Positions 23,240 to 33,667 of a stretch of DNA of 64,000 nucleotides are shown here, piece after piece (positions within the stretch are counted from its first letter, which is position 1; every line of letters starts with the position of its first letter). Both the position numbers and the translations under genes were made by a program. The notes under the pieces were generated by a model. It had not been told where the DNA came from, did no database searches, and saw only the letters and a list, made by a program, of their open reading frames with translations. Source of the stretch: Hemerocallis citrina (taxonomy: Eukaryota; Streptophyta; Magnoliopsida; Asparagales; Asphodelaceae); the NCBI GenBank assembly GCA_017893485.1, contig CM030366.1:188463947-188527946 (forward strand). The letters run 5' to 3'.

Positions 23240-25295
23240 TCTAGAGAGAGAAACTAACTAAAAAAAACCCCCCAAAAGAAACCCTAGATCTGTGAGAGGT
23301 TGGGGGTGGCGGCTAGGCCTCGCCGCCGCCGCCCCGTCGCGGTGATCCACGTCTTTCGAGGTCGATGATCAGCTCGTTGTTCCCTTCGTTGAGGTACCAC
23401 CGCACCACAGCATCGCTGTTCCCTTCGTTGTCGTCTCCCCCCATCGCTGACGTCGCCAGTGACACAGCATCGTCTGCAACGCCGGCGCCCTAGCATCGAC
23501 GGATGTTCGTCGTCGCCGCCCCCATTGCCTCCGTTCAATCGCTGTCTTCCACCCCACCTCATCGGCGCCGAGATCGGCATCTTCGCTGCCGCCAGATCTA
23601 TGCTTTCCAGATCTATGCTTTGTGTTATTTCCTTCTTTCAATCAGATCTGTCACTTTATTTGAGATTGGGAGTATGAGTCTTCACTTTGTTTGCTTCAGC
23701 GTGAGATTAGGAGTATGAGTCTTCACTTTGATTGAGATTGGGAGTATGAGTCTTCACTCCCAATCGGCATCTTCACTTTGTTTGCTTCTAGATCTGTGAT
23801 TTGGGTTGCTTTTGGAGTGGGAGGTTTGGGGGTGGTTTGATTGGGGTTGGGGTTTGGGTTAGATTGGGGTTGGTTGGCCTTACTAGTTGTTTGTCCGGAT
23901 GTTCTTTGCGTTTGCCGCCATGTCCACACTTTCGGGGCCAATCACAGCGATCTGTGGCTATAATTTGGTTTTTACGAGGGTTAGTAGTGCGTGTGAAGAA
24001 GCCGGGTGTGCTTCTATATCTGCGAGTCGCTATGATGAGCGAGTTATGATATTTTGCACGATTGTGGAGCTTGGGCCCGAAGATGGGGTTCCTCCGTGGT
24101 GTGCACTCACTTGTCTCTACTTTCAGGGCGCTTGTCTCAACTGTCGCGGAGCGACTATGTCGCGTCAGAGCATCCTCCCGCGCCTGTTGTCGCGAACGCC
24201 ATGGATCTGGGGTTCAAGTGTGACCTGGGCGATGGCGAGGTGCACCCCCTTCCCGAAGTACGCTGTCTTGCACGATTGTGGAGCTTGGGTCCGAAGATGG
24301 GGTCCCTCCGTGACGTGCGCTCACTTGTCTCAACTTTTGGGGTGCTGATCTCAACTGTCGCGAAGCAACTATGTTGCGCTAGAGCATTCTCCCGCGCCTG
24401 TTGTTGCGAACACAATGGATCTGGGGTTCAAGTGTGTGAGGTCGGTGGTTCGGTTTGGGGCTCGTGGTACCAGGCCGGTAGTTTGTTGGTGTTGGGGGTG
24501 ATGGAGGGTGAGGTTTGGGTATGGTTGATCTGGAGTGTCCTACGATGTGCAGTCTGCACAGCGCCTACTATCAGGCTATTGAGGTTCCTCCAGCTTAGGC
24601 CACTGGCTCCTGACAGCGTCGTCTCTTCCCTCGGATTGGAAGTATGAGTCGAGATAAGTCCGTGTGGTGAGAAACCGCCGAAGAGAGTTTCAGCGTGAGA
24701 GAGGTGAAGGTATCCTCTCCACGGCTCTCTCCTGCAGCGTGGTGTTTGGTGGGATGAGCGAGATAGTTGTTTGGTGAGAAATTGCCTGAGAAAGCGCTAT
24801 CGTGTGAGAGGTGAAGGTATCCTCTTCACGGCTATCTCTTTGGTAGCGGCTGTGGGAGCTACTGGCACGTTTGTAGGATGAGTGGTGGAGATGGTGAGAG
24901 GGTGCGATCGCTGTGCATGTGTCATAGGGTCAGTTTTCGATCTGCGGGGCTTTGGCCTAAAGATGGGGTCTCCCCAGCGAGGTGAAGGCAGGGATCGGCG
25001 GGAGATAAAATCCTGCCAGACTTGTTTCAGGTGGGTGTGCATGTGCCGTGGAGGCACTGTACAAAGCTAAACTGACGTACTTACAATTTTGCTGGACCCA
25101 GCATGTTTGTCGGCCCACCTTCCAGGGTTGTTGGAGGGATTTATTGTTTGTACGCGTCATGTGGCTTTATATATATTTTATTTTCTGTCTGTAGTTTGTA
25201 CTTGGGTCCAGTACTCTGGATTTGTTACGTTAAGCTCTTATTAATGTAACAGGGTGGCCAGATTTTAATTTTTTTCTTAAAAAAAAAAAAAAAAT
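23240..25295 (+). mobile_element. Non-autonomous LINE-like retroposon, copy 2 (longest)
   Basis: The copy is flanked by a 25-bp direct repeat with one mismatch at 23215-23239 and 25296-25320 (starting ACAAAATACTTATTGT), which fixes both ends. It starts TCTAGAGAGAGAAACTAAC, followed by a GC-rich leader-like zone and a triplicated GAGATTGGGAGTATGAGTC (23655-23760). A 214-bp internal duplication has units at 24057 and 24271. The 3' end has the shared GGGTGGCCAGATT terminus and poly(A). No ORF matches EEP, RT or a zinc-knuckle ORF1, so it must have been moved by another element's enzyme. Its poly(A) ends about 120 bp upstream of the SAUR TATA box. Confidence 0.8.
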
Positions 25296-25417
25296 ACAAA
25301 ATACTTATTGTATAGAAAAGATTCGCATCCCTACCAAGTACCTACTTCCATAATTAATATTTGTATTTGTATCTAAACAAACACAGAGACCCCTCCCACA
25401 GTCCCACCCTCCCTCTC

Positions 25418-25423
25418 TATAAG
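25418..25423 (+). promoter_or_regulatory. TATA box of the SAUR gene
   Basis: TATAAG after a CT-rich run (CCCTCCCTCTC), about 110 bp upstream of the start codon. It is the only TATA-like element between the retroposon's 3' end and the ATG. Confidence 0.6.
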
Positions 25424-25528
25424 TAACGACCCCCACTTACAGTGAGTTTCCCCTTCCCCCCCTCCTCCCAATCAATCCTTACCTTCATTCTTTCCAAAAA
25501 ACCCAAAAAAGAATTTCTAAAAGATAAA

Positions 25529-25960
25529 ATGGGAAAGAGCAGCAAGATCCGGCACATAGTCCGGCTGCGTCAGATGCTTCGCCGTTGGAAAATACGCGCC
25601 TGCTCCCGCTCCTCCTCCACGGCACCTTCCGACGTCCCCGCAGGCCACGTGGCTGTCTGCGTGGGGTCCACATGCCGGCGCTTCGTTGTCCGTGCGGCGC
25701 ACCTTAACCACCCCATATTTCGGAAGCTTCTGGTCCAGGCCGAGGAGGAGTACGGCTTCTCCCACTCGGGCCCACTTTCTCTCCCCTGCGACGAGTCCCT
25801 CTTCGAACACATCCTCCGCCACGTCACCTCATCGTCGTCAAGATTCGCTACGAATCTTGATGACCTGTGCTCGTGCCACGTCGGACTCCGGAGTTCCTGG
25901 CAGCAGCAGCACGACTCCCTCCCGCTCCTCCACGGCTTCCCTGATAAGTCTGTTTGGTGA
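25529..25960 (+). CDS. SAUR: SAUR family auxin-responsive protein
   Basis: A single-exon gene of 143 codons, as usual for SAURs (small auxin up RNA proteins). In Arabidopsis, SAURs inhibit PP2C-D phosphatases and so promote plasma-membrane H+-ATPase activity and cell expansion; that role is known for the family and only inferred here. The N-terminus MGKSSKIRHIVRLRQMLRRW is basic and typical of the SAUR49/50-like clade. The SAUR core follows from about residue 37: DVPAGHVAVCVGS, RRFVVRAAHLNHPIFRKLL, EEEYGF, then PLSLPCDESLFEHIL. The C-terminus has CSCHVGLRSSW and ends DKSVW, also clade features. The frame is open further upstream, but this ATG begins the conserved N-terminus. Third codon positions are very GC-rich, unlike the AT-rich flanks. 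The gene appears intact and no paralogue is seen in the window. Confidence 0.95.
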   Translation: MGKSSKIRHIVRLRQMLRRWKIRACSRSSSTAPSDVPAGHVAVCVGSTCRRFVVRAAHLNHPIFRKLLVQAEEEYGFSHSGPLSLPCDESLFEHILRHVTSSSSRFATNLDDLCSCHVGLRSSWQQQHDSLPLLHGFPDKSVW

Positions 25961-27997
25961 TCACATCGGCATTTCGAGGTTCATTCAAGGGGCATTTTCC
26001 GTAATATTTTTCTTCTTCTTATTATTATTATTGGGTTTTCACTCCTTCGGTGGATGTGAAGTGAGAGATGGCAGGAACATGGCGAGTCATCCCTAATCAA
26101 GAAGGAGAAGAAATTAAGTTGTTGATTAAGTGGGTCGAGTCGGGTCGGGTCGGGTCGCCATTGTAAATAATTTTCGGGGTTAATTTAAGAAATAATATTC
26201 GCAGGAAATTTGTTAACTGATATTGATCGATCCAATTTTCCTTTCTTTCTAATTTTGGGTTAATTACTTAAATGGGTAAAAAAGGACTTATTAGATCTAG
26301 TCAGCGATTATAGTACTCCTTGTGCTGCTTTTGGAAGCTGAGTTGTGTTTGGAGTTGGGCATCACATGGGTATCACATGAAAAGGTTGGGAAAACCGTAC
26401 GCTGTTAATGGCAGGTTAAGTTATGCATATCATGTCGCTTTCGAGTTTGATAGTGGGGCCTTCACGTGGGTTCTAATACTGTACCATTCCATTCAATATT
26501 CCATGTTTCCGTACATTAAACACTAACTTTATTTCTAATTCATAACATCATTTTTAACAGCACAAATTAATATTTTATATTTTTTTCTACCTACTTTTTA
26601 TATAACTTTTTACTAAAATTCTCTGTTTTTTTTAAATTCTTTTTTATCAATTTATCACATACAAATTTATATTTCGTATTGATCATATGATAAGTTTTAT
26701 AATTTTAACAAAACAAAATATCATATAAGTAAATTATATTTTATTATCTAAAACAAAAAAAATAATTTATTATTAGAAAATAAATGATCTAAAATGACAA
26801 ATCTACATTCACATTAAATAATTTTGAACCAAAACATTAAATTCTATAATTAAACATAAATATAAATTGTTACAAATATATGTTGACGGTTTAATTAACC
26901 ATCTGAATTAGCATTGGTACAAATATAAGTTGAAAATCTATGTAATCTTAATTGTAATAGTCTGTTTGAATGTTTGATGTTTTTGATGCGCATTTCATAT
27001 TTTTCCTAAGTATTAATTACACTTCGTATAAAATTAATTATCAGACCAATGAAAAATATAGAATACTTTCAAAATAACTTACAAATTGTTAAAATAGTAA
27101 AATTAATTTAGTTATAACTAAATACACTTGTGACAAAAAAAATAAATTATCAAAAACACAAAATTGGCAAAAATACAAACGTATAACTATGACAATTCTG
27201 ACCAAAACACACAATTATCTAAAACTATGGGATTTTTTTTTCCAAGATGTACAATTAAAAAAAAATAGTGTTCGTGAATAGTGACGCACCAGATTTGGCA
27301 CAGCACTGTTCGCTAGCACCAAATGTCATTTTTGGCGCTGGAAATGGCGCTCGATTGGAGCACCTTCCAGCACCAAAAATGGCGTGTTGCGCCAGTTTGG
27401 CGTTGGGTTGAAGATGGCCTAAGTGAGTTGTAAGCACTTGATATGTTTATTTGTTTATCAACAATGATCGCTGTAAGTATCGTTATGATAAACCTCTTGT
27501 GAGTAAAATGTAAGAAGTTTATGTCCTGTTTGCATTATTAAAAAAATCATGTAATATATATATTTTAGGTAAAGTGTGAATATCTTTGGCTACGATCTTA
27601 TTAAATAATTTTTTTTTTATTTTTTTAAGTTCGTAGGTTTATTTTGTTATAACAGTGCAACAAAGCAATAGACTTCTTTTTCCTGGTTAACTATAGTTTA
27701 TTTATCCATGCACTAGTATGAATACAAGTTGATGAAATATAAAATAAGTATCTCGATTATAAAATTTTCATATTTCTGAATAATCATTTTTATTCAAAAT
27801 CTCCACACATATACATTAAAGCTTGAAAAATATCTTCTCGTCTTTGCAATATGTGTGAATTTATGTAGTTGCTTCCTCTATAATCTCCTTCTTTCTAGAT
27901 GTATATGTGTAAATAGGGATGGTTTTAACACATGTTTTTTCTTTTTTTAATGAATCATGAATGATAACGTTCCATGAAAGATGAAGGCTAGAATTTT
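25961..27997. other. AT-rich intergenic DNA with a possible MITE end
   Basis: The first ~200 bp are probably the SAUR 3' untranslated region, including a GGGTC repeat (about 26135-26160). The rest is AT-rich with no credible gene. At 27265-27425 are dyad-like words built on AGCGCCAAAAATG and its complement, and the stretch ends GAAGATGGCCTAA. This resembles the right part of a dyad-filled MITE whose left end I could not define. Confidence 0.5.
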
Positions 27998-28820
27998 TTT
28001 ACAAAATGACCCACTTTTTGGAAGTATTTACCAAACTGATCCACTTTCGAAACTAATTACCAAAACGACTCTGGTCAAAACCTCATCAGTATCTGAAATA
28101 GTGAGTATATGTTGAGGTGTTTTAACTTGAAGAAAAATACCAAATTTAGACTCGCTATCTCAGATAGCGAGTTTAGTGAAAACATCATCGCTATCTAAGA
28201 TAGTGAGTGTATGCTGAGTTATTTCTCCACCACTTGAAGAAAAATTTTAAAAAAAACACAAAGTTAAGACTCACTATCTTAAGATAGCGACTGTATTTGT
28301 ACCACACTAGCTAACTGAGATAGCGAGTGTCGATTGTGGAGGTTTTTAATGACTCGTTGTTTCGCTCTCTCTCTCTCACACTTATCTGAGATAGCGACTG
28401 TGAGGATTTATAAGTTTCCAGAGACTTCAAATTCTCTGGAAACTGGCAATTCTAACATCGTGGTTGACACTCGCTATCTCAGTTAGCGAGTGTGGTACAA
28501 ATACAGTCGATATCTGGGATAGCGAATCTTAACTTGATGTTTTTCTTCAAGTTTTTTCTTCAAGTGGTGGAGAAACAACTCAGCACACACTCGCTATTTC
28601 ATATAGCGATGTTTTTACCAAACTAGTTATCTGAGGTAGCGAGTTTAAACTTGGTATTTTTATTCACACTAAAACAACTCAACATACACTCGCTATCTTA
28701 GATAACGATGAGATTTTGACCGAACTCACTATCTAAGATAGCGAGTTGGTTGTTTTGGTAATAAGTTTCGAAAGTGGGTCAGTTTGGTAAATATTTTCAA
28801 AAAGTGGGACATTTTGAGAA
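27998..28820. mobile_element. Long foldback (hairpin) element
   Basis: Two arms of about 400 bp are inverted copies: the left starts ACAAAATGACCCACTTTTTG and the right, reverse-complemented, starts TCAAAATGTCCCACTTTTTG. Homology continues through TTTACCAAACTGA.CCACTT, TCTCCACCACTTGAAGAAAA and TTTGTACCACACT. The centre is a perfect 11-bp stem (28414-28424 with 28433-28443) around an 8-nt loop. Both arms carry repeated ~23-bp dyads: half-site ACTCGCTATCT, one base, then its complement; a perfect one starts at about 28154. No coding capacity. The class (foldback, Mutator-like or other) is not determined because no target duplication was found. Confidence 0.8.
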
Positions 28821-28995
28821 GAAAATTGAATGATAGGAGGACAAAAGTAACGAGGCCCACAGAGTAATAATGTCCACCTAAAACAACATAGGCAAGACAA
28901 GTTAAAGCCAAAAACAACAAATGCGGCCACACAATTTGCTAAAGAATGAACGTTTCAAAATAGAGCAACATAGGAAATAAATAAGAGCCTCCTCC

Positions 28996-28998
<3 letters not shown>

Positions 28999-29030
<32 letters not shown>

Positions 29031-29031
29031 T
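28999..29031. repeat. Poly-C run
   Basis: About 32 C residues. The length is uncertain, as for the other homopolymers in the window. Confidence 0.9.
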
Positions 29032-29050
29032 TTTCTACCACTCCTGCACC

Positions 29051-29256
29051 CAGGGCCGGCCCACATCTTGATACGATGAGGCAACCGTCTCAAGCCTCCA
29101 AATATTTTATAATTTTTAGGGCCTCCAAATTTGTATTTTCTTATAAATATAGGCACGTATTTTATGCGTAAAAATTATTATATTGTAATTAGGGGCCCCA
29201 AAAATAATTATTTAGTCCTTTTTTCTCGAGCTCCTGGGAACTTAGAGTCGGCTCTG
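29051..29256. mobile_element. hAT-like MITE with perfect 8-bp target duplication
   Basis: 206 bp with inverted ends CAGGGCCGGCCC and CAGAGCCGACTC, flanked by the direct repeat CCTGCACC at 29043-29050 and 29257-29264. An 8-bp target duplication is the signature of hAT transposases. The interior is AT-rich and noncoding. Confidence 0.85.
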
Positions 29257-29438
29257 CCTGCACCAAGTAGATCTCCTCTTCCTCCAATATGTCGACCCTC
29301 GGCCAATCCAGGAGTCATCTTTCACTCAATAACTATGTGAGACACGCATATATACGTACATCATCGTTTTATTACATGCTGCCAATCAATAAACTTCGAA
29401 TTTCAATATTGCACAATGGCATTTCTCTCTCTAGATTT

Positions 29439-30985
29439 TCTAGAGAGAGAAGCTCCCAAAAAAACCCAAAAATAAAAAACCTTAGATCCAGAGAGAGCTT
29501 GGAGGGGGTGGCAGCCGGGATCTCGCCACCCCCTCCCCGGTCGCCGGTCGACGCCGTTCCACTTTCGCCGTTCACTCAACGCCATCTCCAGCCGCGCCAT
29601 CTTCGCCGCAAAGAAACCTGGCCGCCGCGACTTCTTTCCCCTTCCCCGCTACAAGCCAGATCTGATCCAAAGCCTGGCCGCCACGACGTCTCCGGCAACT
29701 ACGAAGCCAGGCCGTCGAGCCCGCTCTCCTCTCATGGCACCGACGTGGGCCTCTCGCCTGGGCACCGAAAGTCCAGCGCCGACCCATATCTGATCAGATG
29801 TGGGCCCGGCGAGAGGGGTGCCACCCCCCCCCCCCCCCCCCCACATCCAGTCGGGGAGGCCGCTCCGCTGCCATGGTGTCGACGACACCGCCCCTGTGCT
29901 CCCCCACCGCAGAGCTACCCTCCTTTTATCGATTGATGTGTCGACGCCTTTGTTGTGGGTGGTGTGGAGGGTCTCGTATATTGTTTTGCACGATTGTGGA
30001 GCTTAGGCCCGAAGATGGGTCCCTTCAGGATGTGCGCTCACTTGTCTCATCTTTCGGGGTACTTGTCTCAACTGTCGCGGAGTGACTATGTTGCGCTAGA
30101 GCATCCTCTCGCGCATGTTGTTGCGAACGTCATGGATCTGGGGCTCAAGTGTGTGAGGACGGTGGTTCGGTATAGAGCCCGTTGGAGGTGATGGGATGTG
30201 GGGTTTGAGTATGGTTGGTCTGTAGTGTCTTACAATGTTGCCGGTGAAGTCCTCACAGCGCCTACTATCAGGCTATTGAGCTTCCTCCAGCTTAGGTCAT
30301 TGGCTCGTGACAGCGTCGTCTCTTCCCTTGGATTGAGAGTATGAGTCGAGATAAGTCTGTGTGGTGAGAAATCGCCAGAGAGAGCTTGAGCGTGAGAGAG
30401 GTGAAGGTATCCTCTCCACGGCTCTCTCCTGGAGCATGGTGTTTGGTGGGGTGAGCGAGATAGTTGTCTGGTGATAAATCGCCTGAGAAAGCGTTATTGT
30501 GTGAGAGGTGAATGTATCCTCTTCACGGCTATCTTTTTGGTAGCGGCTGTTGGAGCTACTCGCACGTTTGTAGGATGAGTGGTGGAGATGGTGGGAGGGT
30601 GCAATCGTTGTGCATGTGTCGTGGGGTCAGTTTTCGATCTGTGGGACTTGGGCCCATAGATGGGGTACCCCAGCGAGGTGAAGGCAGGGATCGGCAGGTG
30701 ATAAAATCCTGTCGGACTGGTCTAAGGTGGGTGTGCATGTACCGTGGAGGCACTGTACGAAGCTAAACTGACATACTTACAATTTTGCTGAACCGAGCTT
30801 ATTTGTCGGCCCACCCTCTAGGGTTGTTGGAGGAATTTGTTGTTTGTACGCGTCATGTTGCTTCATGTATGTTTTATTTTCTGTCTATAGTTTGTACTTG
30901 GGCTCAGTACTTTGGGTTTGTTTCGTTAAACTCTTATTAATGAAACAGGGTGGTCAGATTCCAACAAAAAAAAAAAAAAAAAAAA
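29439..30985 (+). mobile_element. Non-autonomous LINE-like retroposon, copy 3
   Basis: It starts TCTAGAGAGAGAAGCTCC, like copy 2, has a GC-rich 5' zone with a poly-C run (29822-29842), then the shared CACGATTGTGGAGCTT.GGCC and GGTGAA.GTATCCTC modules. It ends TTAATGAAACAGGGTGG followed by poly(A) at 30966-30985. It lacks the 214-bp duplication of copy 2. The flanks (TGCACAATGGC on the left, TGCGAATGGCC on the right) may be a decayed target duplication. Long frames such as 29289-29936 are GC-driven and not conserved. Confidence 0.75.
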
Positions 30986-33656
30986 TGCGAATGGCCAAAT
31001 CTATTAGAATTGTGAAGTTGTAAGTACTGATTTATGGTTTATATATGGAGCTCCATTGCGTAACGAACAAATATCAAACTGTAAGATTCCAACCGTAAAG
31101 CAATTTTCTAGCGGTACGCTTGGTCTTTGCTTGCATCGACCTCTCAATTTTAATGGAAAATCTAACTGATAAGTAACAACCGAATTAGCTAAATCTAGAA
31201 GAAGGGGAAAAAAGCAAACAAAAAAAAAAAAAAAATCTCTTCTCTAAGAAGCAGAAGACAGTAAGTGGCAGCGCAAGTAGTGTATCCTGCAAGTGTTTAC
31301 ATATAAATTCTGCCCTAGTGGATTACCTTCAAGAATTGACTCCAAGTATGTTAAACGTTTTTTTATTTTTTTTATTATTTTTTTTGGGATCAAATCAAAT
31401 CAAGTATGTTTAACGATTTTAACATGATAGAGGTCAGAGAACCTTTCAATTCTCAGTCCTCTTTTCTTGCTTGGTCATTGCTATTTTATAGCAAAATGGT
31501 AAAATGGTAAATAGCAAAATTGAAATACTCTGCACTGGTCGTTTGCTATAATTTGGCAATTTTTCAAAAACAAATTGAGCGCAAGGGACACGCATGAAAT
31601 TTTTTAAAGAGAATTAAGTTTGGTTTAGTCTTTAAAATATCATTAGTGAATTAATTAACTATTAAATTAACACTAAACATATTAAAGTGGGTAATTAGTG
31701 GTGAAAGTAACATGTTGGAGCTCAAACGGAACATGTTGTCCCGTCCGATCTCATTTTTTATTTTTTTATTATTTTTTTTGGAACGCAACAAATTGTTCCA
31801 TCCAATATTTTTTTTAAAAAAAAATTAATAAAATATTCTAGGATGCTACATATTGTATTGTCCCACACTATTAAAAAAATTGAGACGAAACAACAAGTTT
31901 CATCCTCTATAATTTGAGAATTCTTAAATTTTTTCTCAAATATAAGAAGAGACTGGGCAGCGCAATTCTCATATTATAGCAAAATAGCAAAGAAGCAAAC
32001 GAGTGCAGCTACTCACTCAATTGCTAAAATATGAAAAATATAACAAAATAGTAAACTGAGTGTAGATGCTCTATGGCCTACAATTTGCTTCTATGTAGCC
32101 CTATAAACAAACAGCCTATTGCCCCATATATAGTTCTAACAAAGTTCTCTCAAGTTATATTTTAGGGGTCTTCGGGAAAGAAAAGCTCTAAAGCAATAAC
32201 TATTTGTGATAATTAACATAGTAACATAACAAATTCAAATATAATTACGATGATTGTTCTGGATAATGCTTATGAAAAGGCTTAAATTAAATAGAAAGAA
32301 AGAATTTTCTTTTCTCATCTTCAGCACCATTTTCTTTTTATTTTCCTAGACTCGCCCTCGAGCATATATTGTACAGAGATAAGTTTTTGATGTACATGAA
32401 AGAGAAAGGAACCAGTGAAGTATGGCAGAAAAAACAATATGCTTACAATAGCAGGTGTTGGGTTTTTTACGTTGACCAATTATAAAAAATTGATCTATTG
32501 TCCATTTCAGCCCATACTTATTTGGGCCTGTTTCATTTAGTTCTGTATATTTTGGTCTATTTATCCTTCGTGTGTGGGCTTTATGCTGAGGGACTCCAAA
32601 ATGTTGGCATTTTAGCCAAGTTTACCTGACGCTCTTTTACATTTAGTTGTTGGTTAGTGGGCTGTGGCAGTAGAGTGGAATATAAGAATTGGTGCTGTTG
32701 GTTGTTTCTTTTTTTTTTTAAATTCCTCACCAACGAAGATGCGTACCACCACTTAGCATTGGTATTAAAACCCGAAACCCGGACCCGACCCGGACCCGGC
32801 ATTGGACCGGAACCGACCCGATCTAATTTGGGTAGAGTATGGGTCCTAAATTACTACCCGTTGAAATTTCGGGTAGGGTCTGGGTCCCCTAAAAATGGAA
32901 CCGACCCGGACCCGCAATAGAAAAATAAATAAAAAACGAAGCGGACCCGATCCGGACCCGACCCGTTACCCGTTAGATAAATATAAAGGTAAAGGTTAAT
33001 CAGTGACAATATCACTGATATCAAGTTTATGCTTTTCTTTCTTTCCTTCTTTCTCTTTTGTTTCTGACATCAAGTTTTCAATTTTCTAAAACACTTATTC
33101 GAACACGCAACTGAATGAGTGAAGTTCTGAAATCATGAAAGAGCTACACTGAGAAAGCTTTAAGCTCAGCATGAAGTTATTGTCGTATTTCTTTACGTGT
33201 GCTAGTTTAGTCTCAAAACAATGATAAATAGAAGAGGTGTTCCCATCGATATGTACAGGAGTGTTATTTAAACAATATGACACCATATGACACCATCATA
33301 TAAGAGACGAACGGATGAAAAACTACATGGCTTTAAAACCTCACTGTCCAGGTAAAAATTTAACAGTATAGCATCCATGAAATGAATTCTTGAAGAAGAT
33401 GATGACATAACAAAGGATAAAAGTTTCAGAAGAAAGTAAATCATCTTTACCAAATAAAGTCTCAAAAAATTGACAATCATGTAACCTTTTGCATGTTGAT
33501 CAGCTTATTACATTGGCATTATCAATTGATCAATGACACTAGAGTAGCACACATGACATATTTTGATACAATGTAACAGTAAATGAAATCACTTAACCTT
33601 TTATTTAAGGGGAATCAATTTTAATAAGAGATCCTACTTGGTAACAAAACTACAGC
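30986..33656. other. Intergenic DNA with a truncated MITE and GACCCG repeats
   Basis: At about 31480-32071 lies a MITE-like segment ending GAGCATCTACACTC on the reverse strand, with dyads on GGACGG.ACA around 31730, 31780 and 31885; its left end is not the expected GAGCATC. At 32764-32990 is a segment dense in GGACCCGACCC words in both orientations. The final 14 bp (33643-33656) are the left target duplication of the LINE. The remainder is AT-rich with no recognised gene. Confidence 0.55.
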
Positions 33657-33667
33657 AGAAAGACACC

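Noticed and set aside
23887..24647. Frames of 153 and 197 codons in retroposon copy 2
   Set aside because: They arise from GC-rich duplicated modules; copies 1 and 3 do not keep them and no motif is seen.
28140..28760. Regular short repeats resembling a CRISPR array
   Set aside because: The repeats are dyads in inverted arms without uniform spacers, and this is plant nuclear DNA.
29289..29936. 215-codon frame
   Set aside because: It starts outside the retroposon, crosses its 5' end and runs through a poly-C tract. Chance frame.
33643..33667. Upstream extension of LINE ORF1 through an earlier non-ATG start
   Set aside because: The extension lies in the target duplication and leader; the first ATG inside the element is at 33668.
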